A stretch of DNA of 64,000 nt from Artocarpus heterophyllus (GCA_025403435.1 CM046338.1:17235316-17299315); one strand, 5' to 3'. Numbered from the stretch's first letter, positions 12,202-25,684 are shown. A program made the numbers and translations. The notes: generated by a model from the sequence alone, not told the origin.

Positions 12202-13162
12202 AGCTGCCAGGCGTCCAGAAAAGGTGCAATTTTTTCAGTGCAGTTTTAATTTTATTTTTGGGACGATTCTGAGAAACATTAAATTTGGATATGACCGGAA
12301 ATATGAAGTGTTCGATTCATACGGGATTGAGGACTTGAAGATGGATATTACATGAAGAAGGATACAGCTTAAGGATTCAAGGATGAAGAATCGATAAATG
12401 TCTCGATTATTCTCTTGTAATCTTATTTTTTCTATTCTCTAGGGTGGAACCATAATATTACGGTTATTATTATGCTTGTAGCTTTGCTTGATTGCTTTGC
12501 TTGTCTGCATTATAATATGATTTACCATATATATTGATAACATGTCATATAGAATAGGGAGTGCCGCTCATATTAAAATTGTTCATGCATAATTTTAAAA
12601 TAAAACCTTGACTTCAAAAGATTGAGTGGGAGAAGGTTTTCGAAGAGAGAACCTAAGGCCTCCATCGTTGGTCCATAGGAAGAACATGATGGTCCCAACC
12701 CCTAGGAAGGGATTTCTATCATGTACCAGATTGGATCTCTGAAAGGATAAGGTATTTTAGTATGATTTATGATTGCACACCCCTAGGTGGTGATTATAAA
12801 TCATGGATAAAATATTAAAACGGTGGTTATACACTCACGTTAACTTTATTATTAACCTCCCCTAGGAGCTCTGTTAATAAAATTAATGGCCAAAGAAACG
12901 ATTATTAGTATATGCTGGATCATACGGGTCCTGGATGGCATATATTAATCAGGAGGGGATCCGTGTTCCTAATTGAATTTGGCATGACTCCCCTAGGAGC
13001 TTGTTGAATTCTGAGTTGGGAATTATCGTTGTAAGGTTGTGATATTTTCAAGGTTTTGACACATAAACACATTTGTATAATTTTACATGATTGTGTTATC
13101 TTACTAAATTATTATATATGTTTGCTTATGTTTGGTATATGATTCTTTATTGTAGATTGAAA

Positions 13163-16100
13163 ATGTCTAAAAATGCTTTATCATCGATACTTGACAAAAA
13201 CCAATTGACCGGTGAGAACTATAATGATTGGAAACGGAACCTGGACATCGTCCTTTCCTTTGAGAAACTGAAATATGTTCTGACAACTCCTTGTCCTCCC
13301 GAGCCTACGGGAGACTCAAGTAATGAGCAATTCCAAGCGTACGAATGCTGGAAAGATGCTAATGATCAGGCCCGCTGCTATGTTATGGCTAGCATGAATA
13401 ACGTGCTGCAGGCTCAACATCAGGATTATGAGACTGCGAAGCAGATCTTGGATAATCTTGAGGACATGTTTGGAGGCCAGGCCATAACAAAGCGGCAAGG
13501 GGCGCTTCGGAAACTCTTAAACTGTAGACAGAGACCGGGGACATCTGTAAAGGAGCACATGATGTTGGTCATGGGTTACCTCGCTGAGGCTCAAACCAAT
13601 GGAGCCGACATCGATGCTGAAACTCAGATGACTATGGTCTTTGAGACTCTGTCTAAGGAATTTATTCCGTTTAGAGCTACTTTTAATCTAAGCAATAGAC
13701 GGGATATGACCTTGACAGAACTGATGAAGCAGTTACAAGAGTTTGAACTGCTGATCAGGGAGTCTCCTGCTGGTGGAGAGGCCAATATGGTAGCTGCTTC
13801 TGGTTCCAATCCTAACTCTGGGAATGGAAAGAAACAACGGGCCAAGAGTGGGAAGTCTTCTATTCCTATTGCTACCAAGAGCAAGAAGAAGAAGAAGAAG
13901 AACCCAAAGAAGCTTAAGTGCTTCTTTTGTGGTAAAGTCGGGCATATAAAGAAGCATTGCAAGGACTTCCTTTCCAAGGGAGGTAGGTGTGATCTTCTAT
14001 ATCTAGAAACTTGTTTGGTTGAGGAATCCAGTGACATTTGGGTCATAGATTCTGGTGCAACTAATCATGTTTGTGTTTCTCTGCAGGGATTCAAAGAAAC
14101 GAGAAGTCTACTTCGTGAAGACTTAACGCTTCGGATGGGCGATGGATCCTTGGTCTCAGCGGAAGCAGTGGGAGATGTCCATCTTTATTTTGATAATTAT
14201 AGGAGTTTAATTTTGCGAGATTGTTTTTATGTTCCTAAATTTAAAAGGAATTTAATTTCTGTATCTTCTTTATTTAAAGACTCCTACGTGGTATCTTTTA
14301 ATGAAAAAGTGGTGATTCGTAAAAACAAATCTTTTATCTGTTCTGGATGGATGCAAAATAATCTATATTTTATCAAACCTAAGATGGACTTGTTGCTTAA
14401 TGCTGAGATAAATGATAATGACTCAAAAAGACTTAAAACTTCTCACTCTAATAAGACTTATCTTTGGCATTTGCGCCTTGGCCATATTAACCTAAATAGG
14501 ATTCAAAGGTTGGTAAGGGATGGACCTTTAAGTCACTTAAAGGTGGAATCTATACCTCAATGTGAGTCTTGTTTGGAGGGTAAAATGACCAAAAGACCAT
14601 ACGGGTCTAAGGGCAATAGGGCCGAAGGGGTTCTAGAACTTGTGCATAGTGATGTTTGCGGACCGATGAACATCCGGGCACGAGGAGGGTATGAGTACTT
14701 CGTTACTTTTATTGACGATTACTCTAGATATGGGTATGTGTACCTAATGCACCACAAAAGCGAAACTTATGATAAATTCAGGGAGTTTCGGGCTGAAGTG
14801 GAAAAGCAATTGGGTAGACCCATAAAGGCACTTCGATCAGATCGAGGTGGGGAATACCTTTCTGATGAGTTCTTGGGACACTTGTTAGAGAATGGGATTT
14901 TATCCCATTTGACTGCGCCGGGCACTCCGCAGCAGAATGGCGTAGCAGAGAGAAGGAATAGGACTTTGTTGGACATGATTCGGTCCATGATGAGTTATTC
15001 ATCATTGCCTTTATCCTTTTGGGGATATGCACTACAAACCGCATGTTATCTTTTGAACAATGTGCCTTCAAAATCGGTCCCTAAAACTCCTCACGAGTTG
15101 TGGACAAGACGGAAGACATCCTTAAACCATATTCGCATATGGGGATGTCCAGCTCATGTCCTGTTTAAGGATCCGAATAAGTTGGAAGCACGTTCAGAAG
15201 TTTGCGTGTTTGTAGGATATCCAAAAGGGACTAAAGGGGGTTATTTTTATAACCCAAAGGAAAATAAAGTCGTGGTTTCAACTAATGCAACTTTCCTTGA
15301 GGAGAGTTACATGAACGACTTTAAACCTCAAAGCAAAGTGGTGCTTGAGGAGTTGAGGGGTAATCCGTTTACTCCGGAGGTTCCAAACGAAACCATTCCG
15401 ATCGGTGTAGAAAAACCAAACAAACCTGAACAACAACCTCAGGGGCTTCGGCGTAGTGGGAGGATCGGTCGTCAACCTGAGAGGTATATGTTCAATGGGG
15501 AGGTCTTTTTGGCTGAACCGGATGAACATGACAGGGATCCTTATACTTACGCAGAAGCTATGGAGGATGTTGATTCAAGACTCTGGACAGAGGCCATGAA
15601 CATTGAGATGAAGTCTATGGAGACTAATCGGGTCTGGGAGCTTGTGGATCTTCCCGAAGGGGTAAAACCCATAGGGTGTAAGTGGATCTACAAGAGGAAA
15701 AGAGGAGTAGATGGAAAGGTCGAAACCTTTAAGGCTAGACTGGTAGCTAAGGGTTATACGCAAAAGGAAGGAATCGATTATGAGGAAACCTTTTCGCCTG
15801 TAGCCATGCTAAAGTCCATCCGGATTCTCTTGTCCATAGCTGCCGCTCTCGACTACGAGATTTGGCAGATGGATGTCAAGACGGCTTTTCTGAATGGCTA
15901 TCTTGATGAGTCCATTTATATGGAACAACCAGACGGGTTCAAGGTCACGGGTCAAGAGGGTAAGGTTTGTAAATTGCTAAAGTCTATTTATGGACTTAAG
16001 CAGGCTTCTCGTTCTTGGAACATAAGATTTGATCAAGTGATCAAGACTTATGGGTTCTCACAAAATGTGGATGAACCATGTGTTTACAAACACATTAAGA

Positions 16101-17116
16101 ATGGGAAGGTGGTTTTTCTACTACTCTATGTAGATGACATTCTGCTAATTGGCAATGACGTTGGGGCGTTGTCATCGGTCAAATTATGGTTGACCAAGCA
16201 GTTTGACATGAAGGACTTGGGTGAGGCTAATTTTGTTCTCGGTATCCAGATCTTTCGGGATAGGAAGAACAAAATGATAGCTTTGTCACAGGCCGGGTAC
16301 ATAGATAAAATTCTCAGGAGGTTTGCAATGCAGGATTCCAAGAAAGGTGGGCAACCATCTAGGTCTGGAATTACTCTTTCTAAGAAAGACTCTCCAAAGT
16401 CTAATGAAGAAAGAGAATACATGAAGAAGGTACCTTATGCTTCGGCAGTGGGTAGTCTCATGTATGCCATGCTTTGCACTTGACCGGATATTAGCTATGC
16501 GGTCGGGATTGTGAGTCGATTTCAGGCGGATCCAGGACCAAACCATTGGGTTGAGGTAAAGCATATTTTCAAGTACCTGAGAAGGACTCGTGAGTATATG
16601 CTTGTGTATTCGGGTGAGGATTTAACTCCTCTAGGATACACTGATTCAGATTTTCAATCCTGCTTGGATTCCAGGAAATCGACTTCAGGGTTTGTGTTTA
16701 CTCTGGGTGGCGGTGCCATTAGTTGGAGAAGTGCGAAGCAAGATTGCACTTCGGATTCAACGATGGAGGCCGAGTATGTGGCGGCTAGTGATGCTTCGAA
16801 AGAAGCAGTGTGGCTCCGCAAGTTCCTTGGGGATCTTGAGGTAGTTCCTGGTATGGATAAAGCGGTATCACTGTACTGTGATAACAGTGCGGCGGTAGCT
16901 AATGCTAAGGAACCAAGATTTCACAAGAAGAGTAAGCATATTGATCGGAAGTATCATGTGATAAAGGACTTCGTTGAGAGCGGGCATGTCACGGTGTGCA
17001 AGATCGCGTCAGAGGACAATTTAGCTGATCCATTTACGAAGACACTTTCTGGGAGAGTCTTCGAAAGGCATGTGGAAGCTATGGGGATGCGAAATTTGCA
17101 GTATTTACTCACTTAG
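13163..17116 (+). pseudogene. Copia-1 gag-pol, one nonsense codon
   Basis: This is a single Copia polyprotein frame of about 1,317 codons starting at [10 protein letters not shown] (13163); the open frame extends upstream, but the homology-like Gag starts here. In order it holds Gag (UBN2-like), a CX2CX4HX4C zinc knuckle ([14 protein letters not shown]), protease (DSGATNH), GAG-pre-integrase, an integrase core ([20 protein letters not shown]), reverse transcriptase with YVDD at 16127-16138, and RNase H (SDSTMEAEY). A TGA at 16481-16483, between RT and RNase H, sits where related elements have Arg (CT-R-PDI), consistent with CGA to TGA by CpG deamination. The frame continues unshifted to TAG at 17114-17116. 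No other break was found. The copy is otherwise well preserved, in keeping with its near-identical LTRs. Confidence 0.93.
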
Positions 17117-17118
17117 TG

Positions 17119-17130
17119 CAAGTGGGAGAT
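17119..17130 (+). other. Polypurine tract of Copia-1
   Basis: The purine-rich CAAGTGGGAGAT lies directly against the 3' LTR and would be the plus-strand primer. Confidence 0.85.
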
Positions 17131-19170
17131 TGTTAGACATGTATGCTCTAAGGAGTAAAAATGTAATACGTTTTTGGAGACATTTTTATCAATAAAGAAT
17201 TTATTCATTTATATATATACCAAATATTGTCCTCTTTACGTTCATATTTGTTGAATGTATGATAAGCAAACAGTAGTCTGAGACTGTCAGTCTAAACCTT
17301 AAGAGTTGGGCATATGATGGGATGATTATGCGGTAGACACGACTCTTAAGGTGATGGTCTAAAATATATGATCCGCAATCGAGGGAATAAAGTTGGGCGC
17401 TTTATTCATGTAAAGATTGTTATGTTGTCTATATCCCTTTTGGGAGATGGTTTGTCTTGGCCATCGGAGTTGGACTCCGTGAATAGAAACATTGGCGCAT
17501 TGTCATAGGTGACGATGTGTTGGATCGGGACATAAAGTGAATTGATTTGGATTAATAATTCTGTCTTGTCAAATCGATTCACTTTAGACAATCATTTGTA
17601 TTGTATCTTAATCCTGAGATGAATAATGGGCCCGTTGTCTCGACTTGTGTCTTTTGATGTACCAATGGGTGACTCCCACATCTCTATAGTGGCATGCATG
17701 CCGGTACGTTGGAGGCATGACTCTTGGTAGCGTAGACGTGTTATTCATAGATATGGAATCCATAGCTCCTCTTTAGGAGTAATGATATCCTCTTATATGC
17801 GTTGTCCTGTAATTGGAAAACTGGAGCGCTCAACCATTTGGATACATAGGTGTAACCGAATGGTATACTATCTTTAGATGGTAAGTTTTCTAATGGTGAG
17901 ACAATGGAACGTAAGATAAAAATAATCGGGAAGGTAAGACAGAACTTGTCCTTAAGCCGATTATGGATGATCATATGGGGATGCGATACACTATGATATG
18001 TCATGGAGACTTAGCTACACGAGCTTCGTAATTCTATAAAGTTCGAGAGTGCAGCTCCAAGCTTTTAGTGGAGTAGCGTTGGAGTTGATAATTGTGAAAT
18101 GTATATCTGGGATATTGGGTTTCATAGTTATCATGAGCTTGAACTTTATAGGTCCATTTTGGTCCCCTTTGCTAGCTCACAAAATCCTGTAACGACACGG
18201 CGTGCTTTTCCAATAATTGGTGACTTATGTCGGATTTATCAGATTGGTTTAAAATTTATAAGAATCAAATAATTCATGTCTGTTTATCGGTTGAATTAAT
18301 TATGTAAGAAATTAGTTCAAGATGAACTTGTTGAATTATGGCGTTCGGATAATTCTTGTCTGTTTATCGGTTGTTTTAATTTTGGACAATTAGAACAAGA
18401 TAAACTTATAGAATTATTGTAAATTGATTTATTTTCTTAGAGATTATCTTGATAAAGTTTGTTTTGATCAGATATCTTTTCTATTGGGCTATTTGAATCA
18501 AAACTGAGACTTTATCCTTTAGAATCTCGGGTGGAAAATAAAAGATTCGCGGAGATTTTTTTTTCTCGGCAGTTCGGCATGCCGGATGACGTGTTCGGCC
18601 TGCCGAACTGGCCAGTTCGGCCTGCCTATCTCACAGTTCGGCATGCCGACCGCGACAGCTAAGATTACGCGTTTTTCACGCGTATCTTATCAGATATTGA
18701 TCCGAACTTGATTCTATTTCGATTTTTGAGACCTAATCTGATATGGACTGACCCCAAGGACCAATAGGTATAAAAAGGGAGTGAGTCTAATGATTTACTT
18801 AGATCAATTTGAGAGATTAAGAGTGATACTCTTCTAGTGAGCATCTAAAAAAACTCCCTGAGAGCTTTTGTTCAAAAATCACGAACACTAGCTTTGGGTT
18901 CTCTCTATTGGTTGGAAGGAGAGTCACCGGTGGAAGAGCTGTACGTGTGAGCCCACACTCACTCCGGTTGTGGATAGAGAATAGCAAAGAAGACCAGTTG
19001 GTTGAGGCTCTTCTGGAACGTTACTTCTCTACACAGGTCGCGGAGGTTCTTCGGCACACTGAGGTTAGTAAGATCTGTTTAATTTATACATATAACATGT
19101 CAAACTTGTGTTTTGGAAAATACTCTGATGAAAAATTTTTAAAATTCCGCTGCGCACTTTGTTTCCAACA
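17131..19170 (+). repeat. Copia-1 3' LTR
   Basis: This LTR has the same length (2,040 bp) as the 5' LTR and carries the same palindrome cluster at 18567-18653. It ends CCAACA and is followed by the AAACC target duplication. Confidence 0.96.
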
Positions 19171-19709
19171 AAACCTACATCATAGCTCGTTTATTTCCAC
19201 GTGACTACTACAAATTTCGTATAAAAGTATACCTACTTAATTACATTTTATAAAAAAAAATCACATAATGTACTAAAAAGATGTGGCACTAAGATGTTCT
19301 TATTTCAAAACTTTGTACTTACGTATTAGATGACAAACATGTCCATGTCTAATGTCAATTTTGTTTTAAAAAATGAGAGGACTTTTCCCACTCATCAATT
19401 TTGAAAAAGATTTTAGATTTTCTTTTCTCTTCTATAATCAAGCATCCTCTTCAATCCCTCTCTCCTTAATTTATAAACTATAAAATTTTGTCTCGAATTC
19501 TCCCTTCTCTCTTTTCTTCACCTTTCAAGTCTCTCTTTCTAATTCTAGCCTCCCAAAACCTGATGGTTTTTTTCTCAAATCCCCCTTTCATCTCTTTTAT
19601 ACACCTCACTTTCTCAACTCACACCATCATTACCACCGTTGCGACCCCCATAACCATGCTGTCAGGATCTCGCCACCATATTTGTTGCCACTACCTTGAC
19701 AACCAGAGT
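19171..19709. other. Short host spacer between Copia-1 and Copia-2
   Basis: About 540 bp of AT- and pyrimidine-rich DNA separates the two elements. It contains the AAACC and AGAGT target duplications at its ends. No gene is seen. Confidence 0.6.
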
Positions 19710-20193
19710 TGTGAGAAAACTATATTTGATTGAGTTTTTAGAGTCGGTTAATAGGTTCCCTTGATCAGGTGTATTTAAGCTCATAACTGTAGCTTATGCT
19801 TAACACTTGTTTTATGAGGTGTCCTCATGTTATTGGCTTTTGGTGTATGTTGAGTATATATATGTGTGTATACTTATATTTAATAGAAGAGTTGAGCAAG
19901 GTATAAATGAGGGAAAACGCAGGTTAAATAGCATTGTATTCTTTCATTCTTGTGTAAGTTAAGAATCAAGAGCTGCATTGCATTGGGTAAGAGTCATCTT
20001 GGTACTGGGTTGAGTGTTCTTGAGAATCTTACAACTGAGTGTGTAAAACTTCTTCATATAGTAGTCTGACTAGGGCTCAACAGCCTTAACTTGGATGTAG
20101 GATCCTATTTTGATCCGAACCATGTATAAAATCTTGTGTTCTTGGTGTTTCTTTCTTCCCTATTCTTTGTTTCATTCATTGTATTGAGTGATT
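19710..20193 (+). repeat. Copia-2 5' LTR, truncated at its 3' end
   Basis: It matches 24187 onward up to GTATTGAGTGATT, where the right LTR continues ATTTCTCACA but this one jumps into gag-flanking sequence. The last few bases and the PBS are deleted. Confidence 0.88.
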
Positions 20194-23100
20194 CAAGTGG
20201 GTAAGAGTCCAAGATTCTTGACACAGTCGCAAATGAAGGTGAGATCCTTAAGAAAGCAAGAAACACTATTGTTTTAAGCCTAAGCGATCAGATGTTGATA
20301 AAAGTTGTAAAAGAAAAGACTGCTTGTGATATGTGGAATAAATTGGAACAATTATATATGACCAAATCCCTCCCAAATAGAATCCATTTGAAACAAAGAT
20401 TCTATGGTTTTAAGATAGATGAAAACAAGACAATTAATGAGAATATAGATGAATTCATTAAGTTGCTATCAGACCTTAAAAATCTTGAGGTCACCATTGA
20501 AGAGGAAGACCAGGCCATTTTCTTATTGAATGCCTTGCCAAAGCAGTATAAATAGCTGAAAGACACCCTCAAGTATGGAAGAGAAATGCTGTCTCTGGAG
20601 GAAGTAATGGGAGCTGCTTACTCTAAGGAATTAGATTTAAGGGCCAATTCCCAGCAGCCCAAGTTCAATGCAAAAAGACTGAATGTTAGAGGAAGGCCTT
20701 TGGATAGAAGATATCATTCAACAAAAACCAAAACCAGTTCAAGATCTAAATCAAGAACCAAAAAGGTATGTTGGTTTTGTAAGAAAGAAGGGCACTTCAG
20801 AAGAAATTGTCCACAAAGAAGAGCCAAAAATTCCAAGAATGATCAAACTGACTCTCAAGATACTGCAAACGTTACTGAAGGGTATGAAGTAACTGATGTT
20901 TTAACTATTCTAGTGATGATCCACAAGAGGAATGGATCTTGGATACTGGCTGCACTTTTCATATGACTCCGAGGAGGGACTAGTTTACTTCCTATTAGGA
21001 GGAGAGTTTTGGGAAAGTCTTAATGGGCAATAATGTCTCTTGTTCAATACAAGGGATAGGTTCAGTAAGACTTAAGATTTGGGATGGCTTTGTGAAATTA
21101 TTAACTGAAGTAAGGTATATTCTAGACCTTCAAAGGAATCTGATATCCTTAGGGAGTTTGGATATAAAAGGCTATTGTTATAAGCTGAGAACGGACTACT
21201 TAAGGCAACAAAGGGTTCTTTGGTGGTTATGAAGACATCTCTAAAGCAGGGGTTGTATATCCTTCATGGGACAACAGTCTTGGGAGAAGCTACGGTATCT
21301 GATAACAGTAAGGATCAGACTACGGTATGGCATAGAAGGCTTGGTCATATGAGCCTGAGACATTTGTAAGAACTGGGAAAACAAGGTCACCTTGACCCTA
21401 AGTGTATTACAAGCTTGGATTTTTGTGAAAGCTGCGTGCTTGGTAAATCTCAAAGATTGAAATTCACTGCTACAACTCATAACACAAAGTCCATCCTTGA
21501 CTACATTCATTTTGATCTGTGGGGTTCCCCCAAGGTACCTCTTTCATTGTCACACTGTCAATACTTTATAATTTTTTTAGATTATTATTCTAGAAAGGTT
21601 TTGATTTATTTTCTTAAAGCAAAGAATGAAGCCTTTAATGTGTTTATTGATTGGAAAACTCTTATTGAGAATCTAACTAGTAAGAAGATTAAAAGGCTTA
21701 GAACTGATAATGGATTGGAATTTTGTAGTGGTGAATCTAATTCATATTATTAAATGCATGGTATTTCAAGGCACCATACATGCACAAAAACACCACAACA
21801 GAACGGGTTGGCTGAGAGAATGAATAAAACTATTATGAATAAGGTTAGATGCATGTTAGATTAGTCTAGGTTGCCTAAAAGTTTTTGGGCTGAGGCTGCC
21901 TCAACAACCTGTCATCTAATTAACAAAACCCCACACTCAACGCTTGGTTTCAAGGTGTTTGATGAAATCTAGTCAAATCAAAAACCTAACTATTCCTATT
22001 TAAGAACTTTTGGCTGTGTTGCTTATGTTCATATAAAGCAGGGAAAGTTAAATCCTAGAGCTAAGAAAGGTATCTTTCTTGGCTATCCCAATGGAGTAAA
22101 AGGTTACAGAGTTTGGTTGTTAGATGATAAAAGGTGTGTTGTTAGTAGAGATGTCATTTTTAATGAGAATGTTTTGTATAAAACTAACAAGGTTTCTAAA
22201 GAAATAGCCAGCTCTAAACAAGCTGAGTAGACTCATTTGACATAGGTTGAAATACATGGAACTAAAAAAATTGTATGTGACTAGATTCAAGGTGGAGCTC
22301 CTATCCCTCAGACAGAACAAATCAAGGAAGACCAAGATCTTGTAGACGTGACAGATCAATCAATAACTGACATTGATATACTTGAAGATCTGGATGGGGT
22401 TCAAACTCCAAACAATGAAGATCAACTACAAAATTACCTTTTGTCTAGAGATAGAGCCAGAAGACAAATCAAACCTCCTTCAAGGTTTGCAAATGCCAAT
22501 CTTATTGCTTTTGCACTAAATGTGGGAGAAGGTATGGAGTCAAATGAACCAGCAACCTACAAAGAAGTAGTAAGAAGCCATGATTGGGATAAATGGAAGA
22601 AAGCTATGGAAGAAGAGATGTTATCTCTAAATAGGAATAAGACTTGGGTTTTGGTTGATAGACCAAAAGGGAAAAGAGTAATTGGCTAGAAATGGGTCTT
22701 CAAAAGGGAACCACGTATTCTAGGTGTTGAAAAAGCTAGATTCAAAGCTAGGTTAGTTGCTAAAGGGTACTCGCAAGTGGAAGGGTTGGACTTTCATGAG
22801 GCGCTTTCTCCAGCTATGAAGCACACATCAATTAGAATAGTATTAGCCTTGACTGCTATCTATGATTTGGAACTTGAGTAGTTAGATGTAAAAACTACGT
22901 TCTTACATGGCACTCTTGAGGAAAGAATATACATGAGTCAGCCTGAAGGATTTAAGAAGCAAGGGGAAGAACAAAAGGTATATCTTTTGCAAAGATCACT
23001 GTATGGGTTAAAATAATCACCCAGACAGTGGTATCATAGATTCGATGAGTTCATGTTGAAAAAGGGGTTTATGAGATCCAAATTTGATAGTTGTGTGTAT

Positions 23101-24106
23101 TGGTAGAAACTAGAAGATTAGTCCTATGTCTACTTACTAATTTATGTAGATGATATGCTTATAGCCTGCAAACATAAGAATGAGATTCAAAAGTTGAAGG
23201 TGGAGTTGAACATAGAATTTGAATTTAAGGACCTAGGACCAGCTAAGAGGATCCTTGGAATGGATATTACAAGAGATAGATCAAGGGGTATTTTGACTCT
23301 ATCATAGTCTGATTATTTGAATAAGATAATTGGTGTTTTTGGCCTACAGCAAGCCAAGGTTGTAACTACTCCTATTGGTGCTTACTTCAAACTCAGTGCA
23401 ATTAAGTCTCAAGATATGGAGTTAAAAGCAGCTCATATGAAATCAATGCCTTACTCAAGTGTAGTTGGTAGCATAATGTATGCCATGGTTTCTACTAGAC
23501 CGGATATTGCCTATGGGGTAGGGCTCGCAGCAGGTATATGAGTCAGCCAGGCAGAACTCATTGGCAGGTAGTTAAGTGGCTACAAAGGTACTTGAAGGGG
23601 TCATCAAATTTAAAGTTAACTTACTCAGGCAATGGAAGGGAAAACTTTGAAATCACTAGTTACTATAACTCTGATTGTGCTGGTGTTTTAGATAAGAGAA
23701 GATCCTTGACTGGAAATGTTTTTACTGTTGGTGGAAACATTGTGAGTTGGAAGTCAAGTCTACAACATGTAGTGGCTTTGTCTACCACTGAGGCTGAGTA
23801 TATCTCTTTGACAGAGGCTATAAAGGAAGCTCTTTGGTTAAAAGGGCTGATTGGTGAGTTGGGATTACATCAAGAAAATGTGATAGTATTTTGTGATTCA
23901 TAAAGTGCAATTCATTTGTCAAAAAACTTAGTGTTTCATGAAAGAATCAAACATATAGATGTCAGATTACATTTTCTAAGAGATATTGTAACCAGGAAAT
24001 AGGTATTGATAAAGAAGATTTCAACAAATGTTAATCCAACCAATCTGCTTACCAAGATTGTTCTTATAAGTAAGTTCAAGGAAGCCTTGAGCTTACTGAG
24101 ATTGGT
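20194..24106 (+). pseudogene. Copia-2 gag-pol pseudogene
   Basis: A decayed Copia polyprotein. Gag runs from the left with a zinc knuckle CWFCKKEGHFRRNC near 20770. Protease (WILDTGCTFHMT) lies near 20940, in another frame. The integrase motifs FDLWGSP, RTDNGLEF and PQQNGLAERMNKT follow. RT has YVDDML near 23146, and RNase H has a STTEAEY motif. At least eight in-frame stops are TAG or TAA where relatives have Trp or Gln (for example 20553-20555 and 22687-22689). Frame changes occur near 20.9 kb and 23.53 kb. The 5' part of gag is missing. No functional protein is possible. Confidence 0.9.
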
Positions 24107-24173
24107 TGAATAAATTAGCTAACTTGTGAGGGCTGCTCTAGTTAGAACTACTGAAGTGTTATTAATCAAGAGC

Positions 24174-24186
24174 CAAGGTGGAGAAT
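24174..24186 (+). other. Polypurine tract of Copia-2
   Basis: CAAGGTGGAGAAT directly precedes the 3' LTR. Confidence 0.75.
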
Positions 24187-24672
24187 TGTGAGAAAACTGT
24201 CTTTGATTGAGTTGGATAATAGGTTCTCTTGATCAGGTGTATTTAAGCTCAGGAATGTAGCTTATGCTTAACACCTGTTTTATAAGGTGTCCTCATGTTA
24301 TTGGCTCTTGGTGTATGTTGAGTATATATATGTGTGTATACTGTATATTTAATAGAAGAGTTGAGCAGGGTATAAATGAGGGGAAATGCAGGTTAAATAG
24401 CATTGTATTCTTTCATTCCTGTGTAAGTTGAGAATCGAGAGCTACATTGCACTGGGTGAAAGTCGTCCTAGTACTAGGTTGAGTGTTCTTGAGAATCTTG
24501 CAACTGCGTGTGTAAAACTTCTTCATATAGTAGTCTGACTAGGGCTCAACAGCCCTGACTTGGATGTAGGATCCTATTTTGATCCAAACCAAGTATAAAA
24601 TCTTGTGTTCTTGGTGTTTCTTTCTTCCCTATTCTTTGGTTCATTCATTGTATTGAGTGATTATTTCTCACA
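24187..24672 (+). repeat. Copia-2 3' LTR
   Basis: A 486-bp LTR from TGTGAG to CTCACA, followed by the AGAGT duplication. Confidence 0.92.
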
Positions 24673-25684
24673 AGAGTTAGAGTACTTTTTGAATCCTTAA
24701 AGATTTCCATTCTTTAAAAATTAAGATTTCTTTCAATGTAGATGAGCTTTTCTTTGCATTTAAGTATTTTTTTGTCAGATTTTGTAGAAAAATCTAGATT
24801 TTTGTAGAGAAATCTTGTTTATGATTTTTTTTGGGAATGTATTTATTATATATGAAATGAAGAATTTTATTATTTTTCCTTGAACATGGTTGTTTTTGTT
24901 GTTTTATGTAACATAAATCATGTTTTTGTAGTTTATGAATAATATTTGAGGAAATCGTCGTTTAAGCAAGAAAATTTTTTAGGATAAATAATATTTTAGA
25001 TTCTTAATGATGGTTTTTATGAAAACCATTTTCAAAATAACAAACTGAGAAAACTGTTGTTTAATGTGCCCTTTTATTACATGTGTATTATAGTCAACAT
25101 ATAACAACTCTAGATTTAATGACGGTTTGAAAGCTATCGTCATAGTTTTATTTATAACAGTTTTTAATGATGGTTAAATTTTTTTTATAATAATTAAATT
25201 TTTTTTATAATAATTAAATTTTTTTATAGATTTTGATAAGATCTAACACGCTATTAGTGTCCCTAAAATATATCCAAAAAGTAAATAAAAAAGAGAGAGA
25301 GAGAGAGCATAAAGAAGGTACTTATTCTCCTTTATCTCAGTCAACCCCACAACAGACAAAGTTGAGAGTCCTTAACTATACAATAACCACAACACCCCCA
25401 ACTCTTTATTAGTCTTGTTTTTAGTATACGAAAAATAAAAAATAATCTCGTATGAACATAAGAATAGTCATCTTAGTCTAATACTCAATCTTTTTTTTTT
25501 ATGTACACAAATACATAAGAGAGAGAAAGGGCCCAAATAAAGATCCCCATTAAATATACAACGCCAACCGATCCATTTCATTCATCATTCCCTCCCTCGT
25601 AATATCATCCATATTCCTCTTCTTCAACTCACTTCCACAGATCTTTCTCTCTTCAAACCAAGATCATCATCAAAAAACGACAAT
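24673..25684. other. Upstream region of lipoxygenase copy 2
   Basis: AT-rich DNA. Around 24.99-25.23 kb there are inverted ATGATGG/ACCAT-type short repeats and a repeated TAATAATTAAATTTTTTT block, which look like a worn-out transposon end. A GA dinucleotide run occurs at about 25290-25308. A possible TATA element (TTAAATATA) lies near 25550, about 130 bp before the LOX start codon. No gene is seen. Confidence 0.45.

Larger units (their letters stand above)
9469..19170 (+). mobile_element. Copia-1: full-length, very young Ty1/copia retrotransposon
   Basis: This is a complete 9,702-bp LTR element bounded by TG...CA and flanked by the 5-bp target duplication AAACC (9464-9468 and 19171-19175). 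It has 2,040-bp LTRs, a primer-binding site for initiator tRNA-Met 2 bp after the 5' LTR, a polypurine tract just before the 3' LTR, and a gag-pol reading frame with domain order protease, integrase, RT, RNase H, which defines Copia. The only difference that I noticed between the two LTRs is C at 9479 against G at 17141, so insertion was recent. One in-frame nonsense codon in pol makes this copy probably dependent on a sister copy. The 1.65-kb leader between PBS and gag is unusually long and carries GC palindromes. Confidence 0.96.
19710..24672 (+). mobile_element. Copia-2: old, decayed Ty1/copia retrotransposon
   Basis: The ends are TGTGAGAAA and TTTCTCACA, and the 5-bp target duplication AGAGT is intact at 19705-19709 and 24673-24677, so both borders are secure. 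The left LTR lacks its last bases together with the primer-binding site and the start of gag. The LTRs differ at many positions, and the coding region is riddled with stops, so the insertion is clearly older than Copia-1. Confidence 0.93.

Noticed and set aside
11856..12272. Overlapping 107-codon ORFs on both strands in the Copia-1 leader
   Set aside because: Their length comes from stop-poor GC palindromes read on both strands. The translations are repetitive and match no domain known to me.
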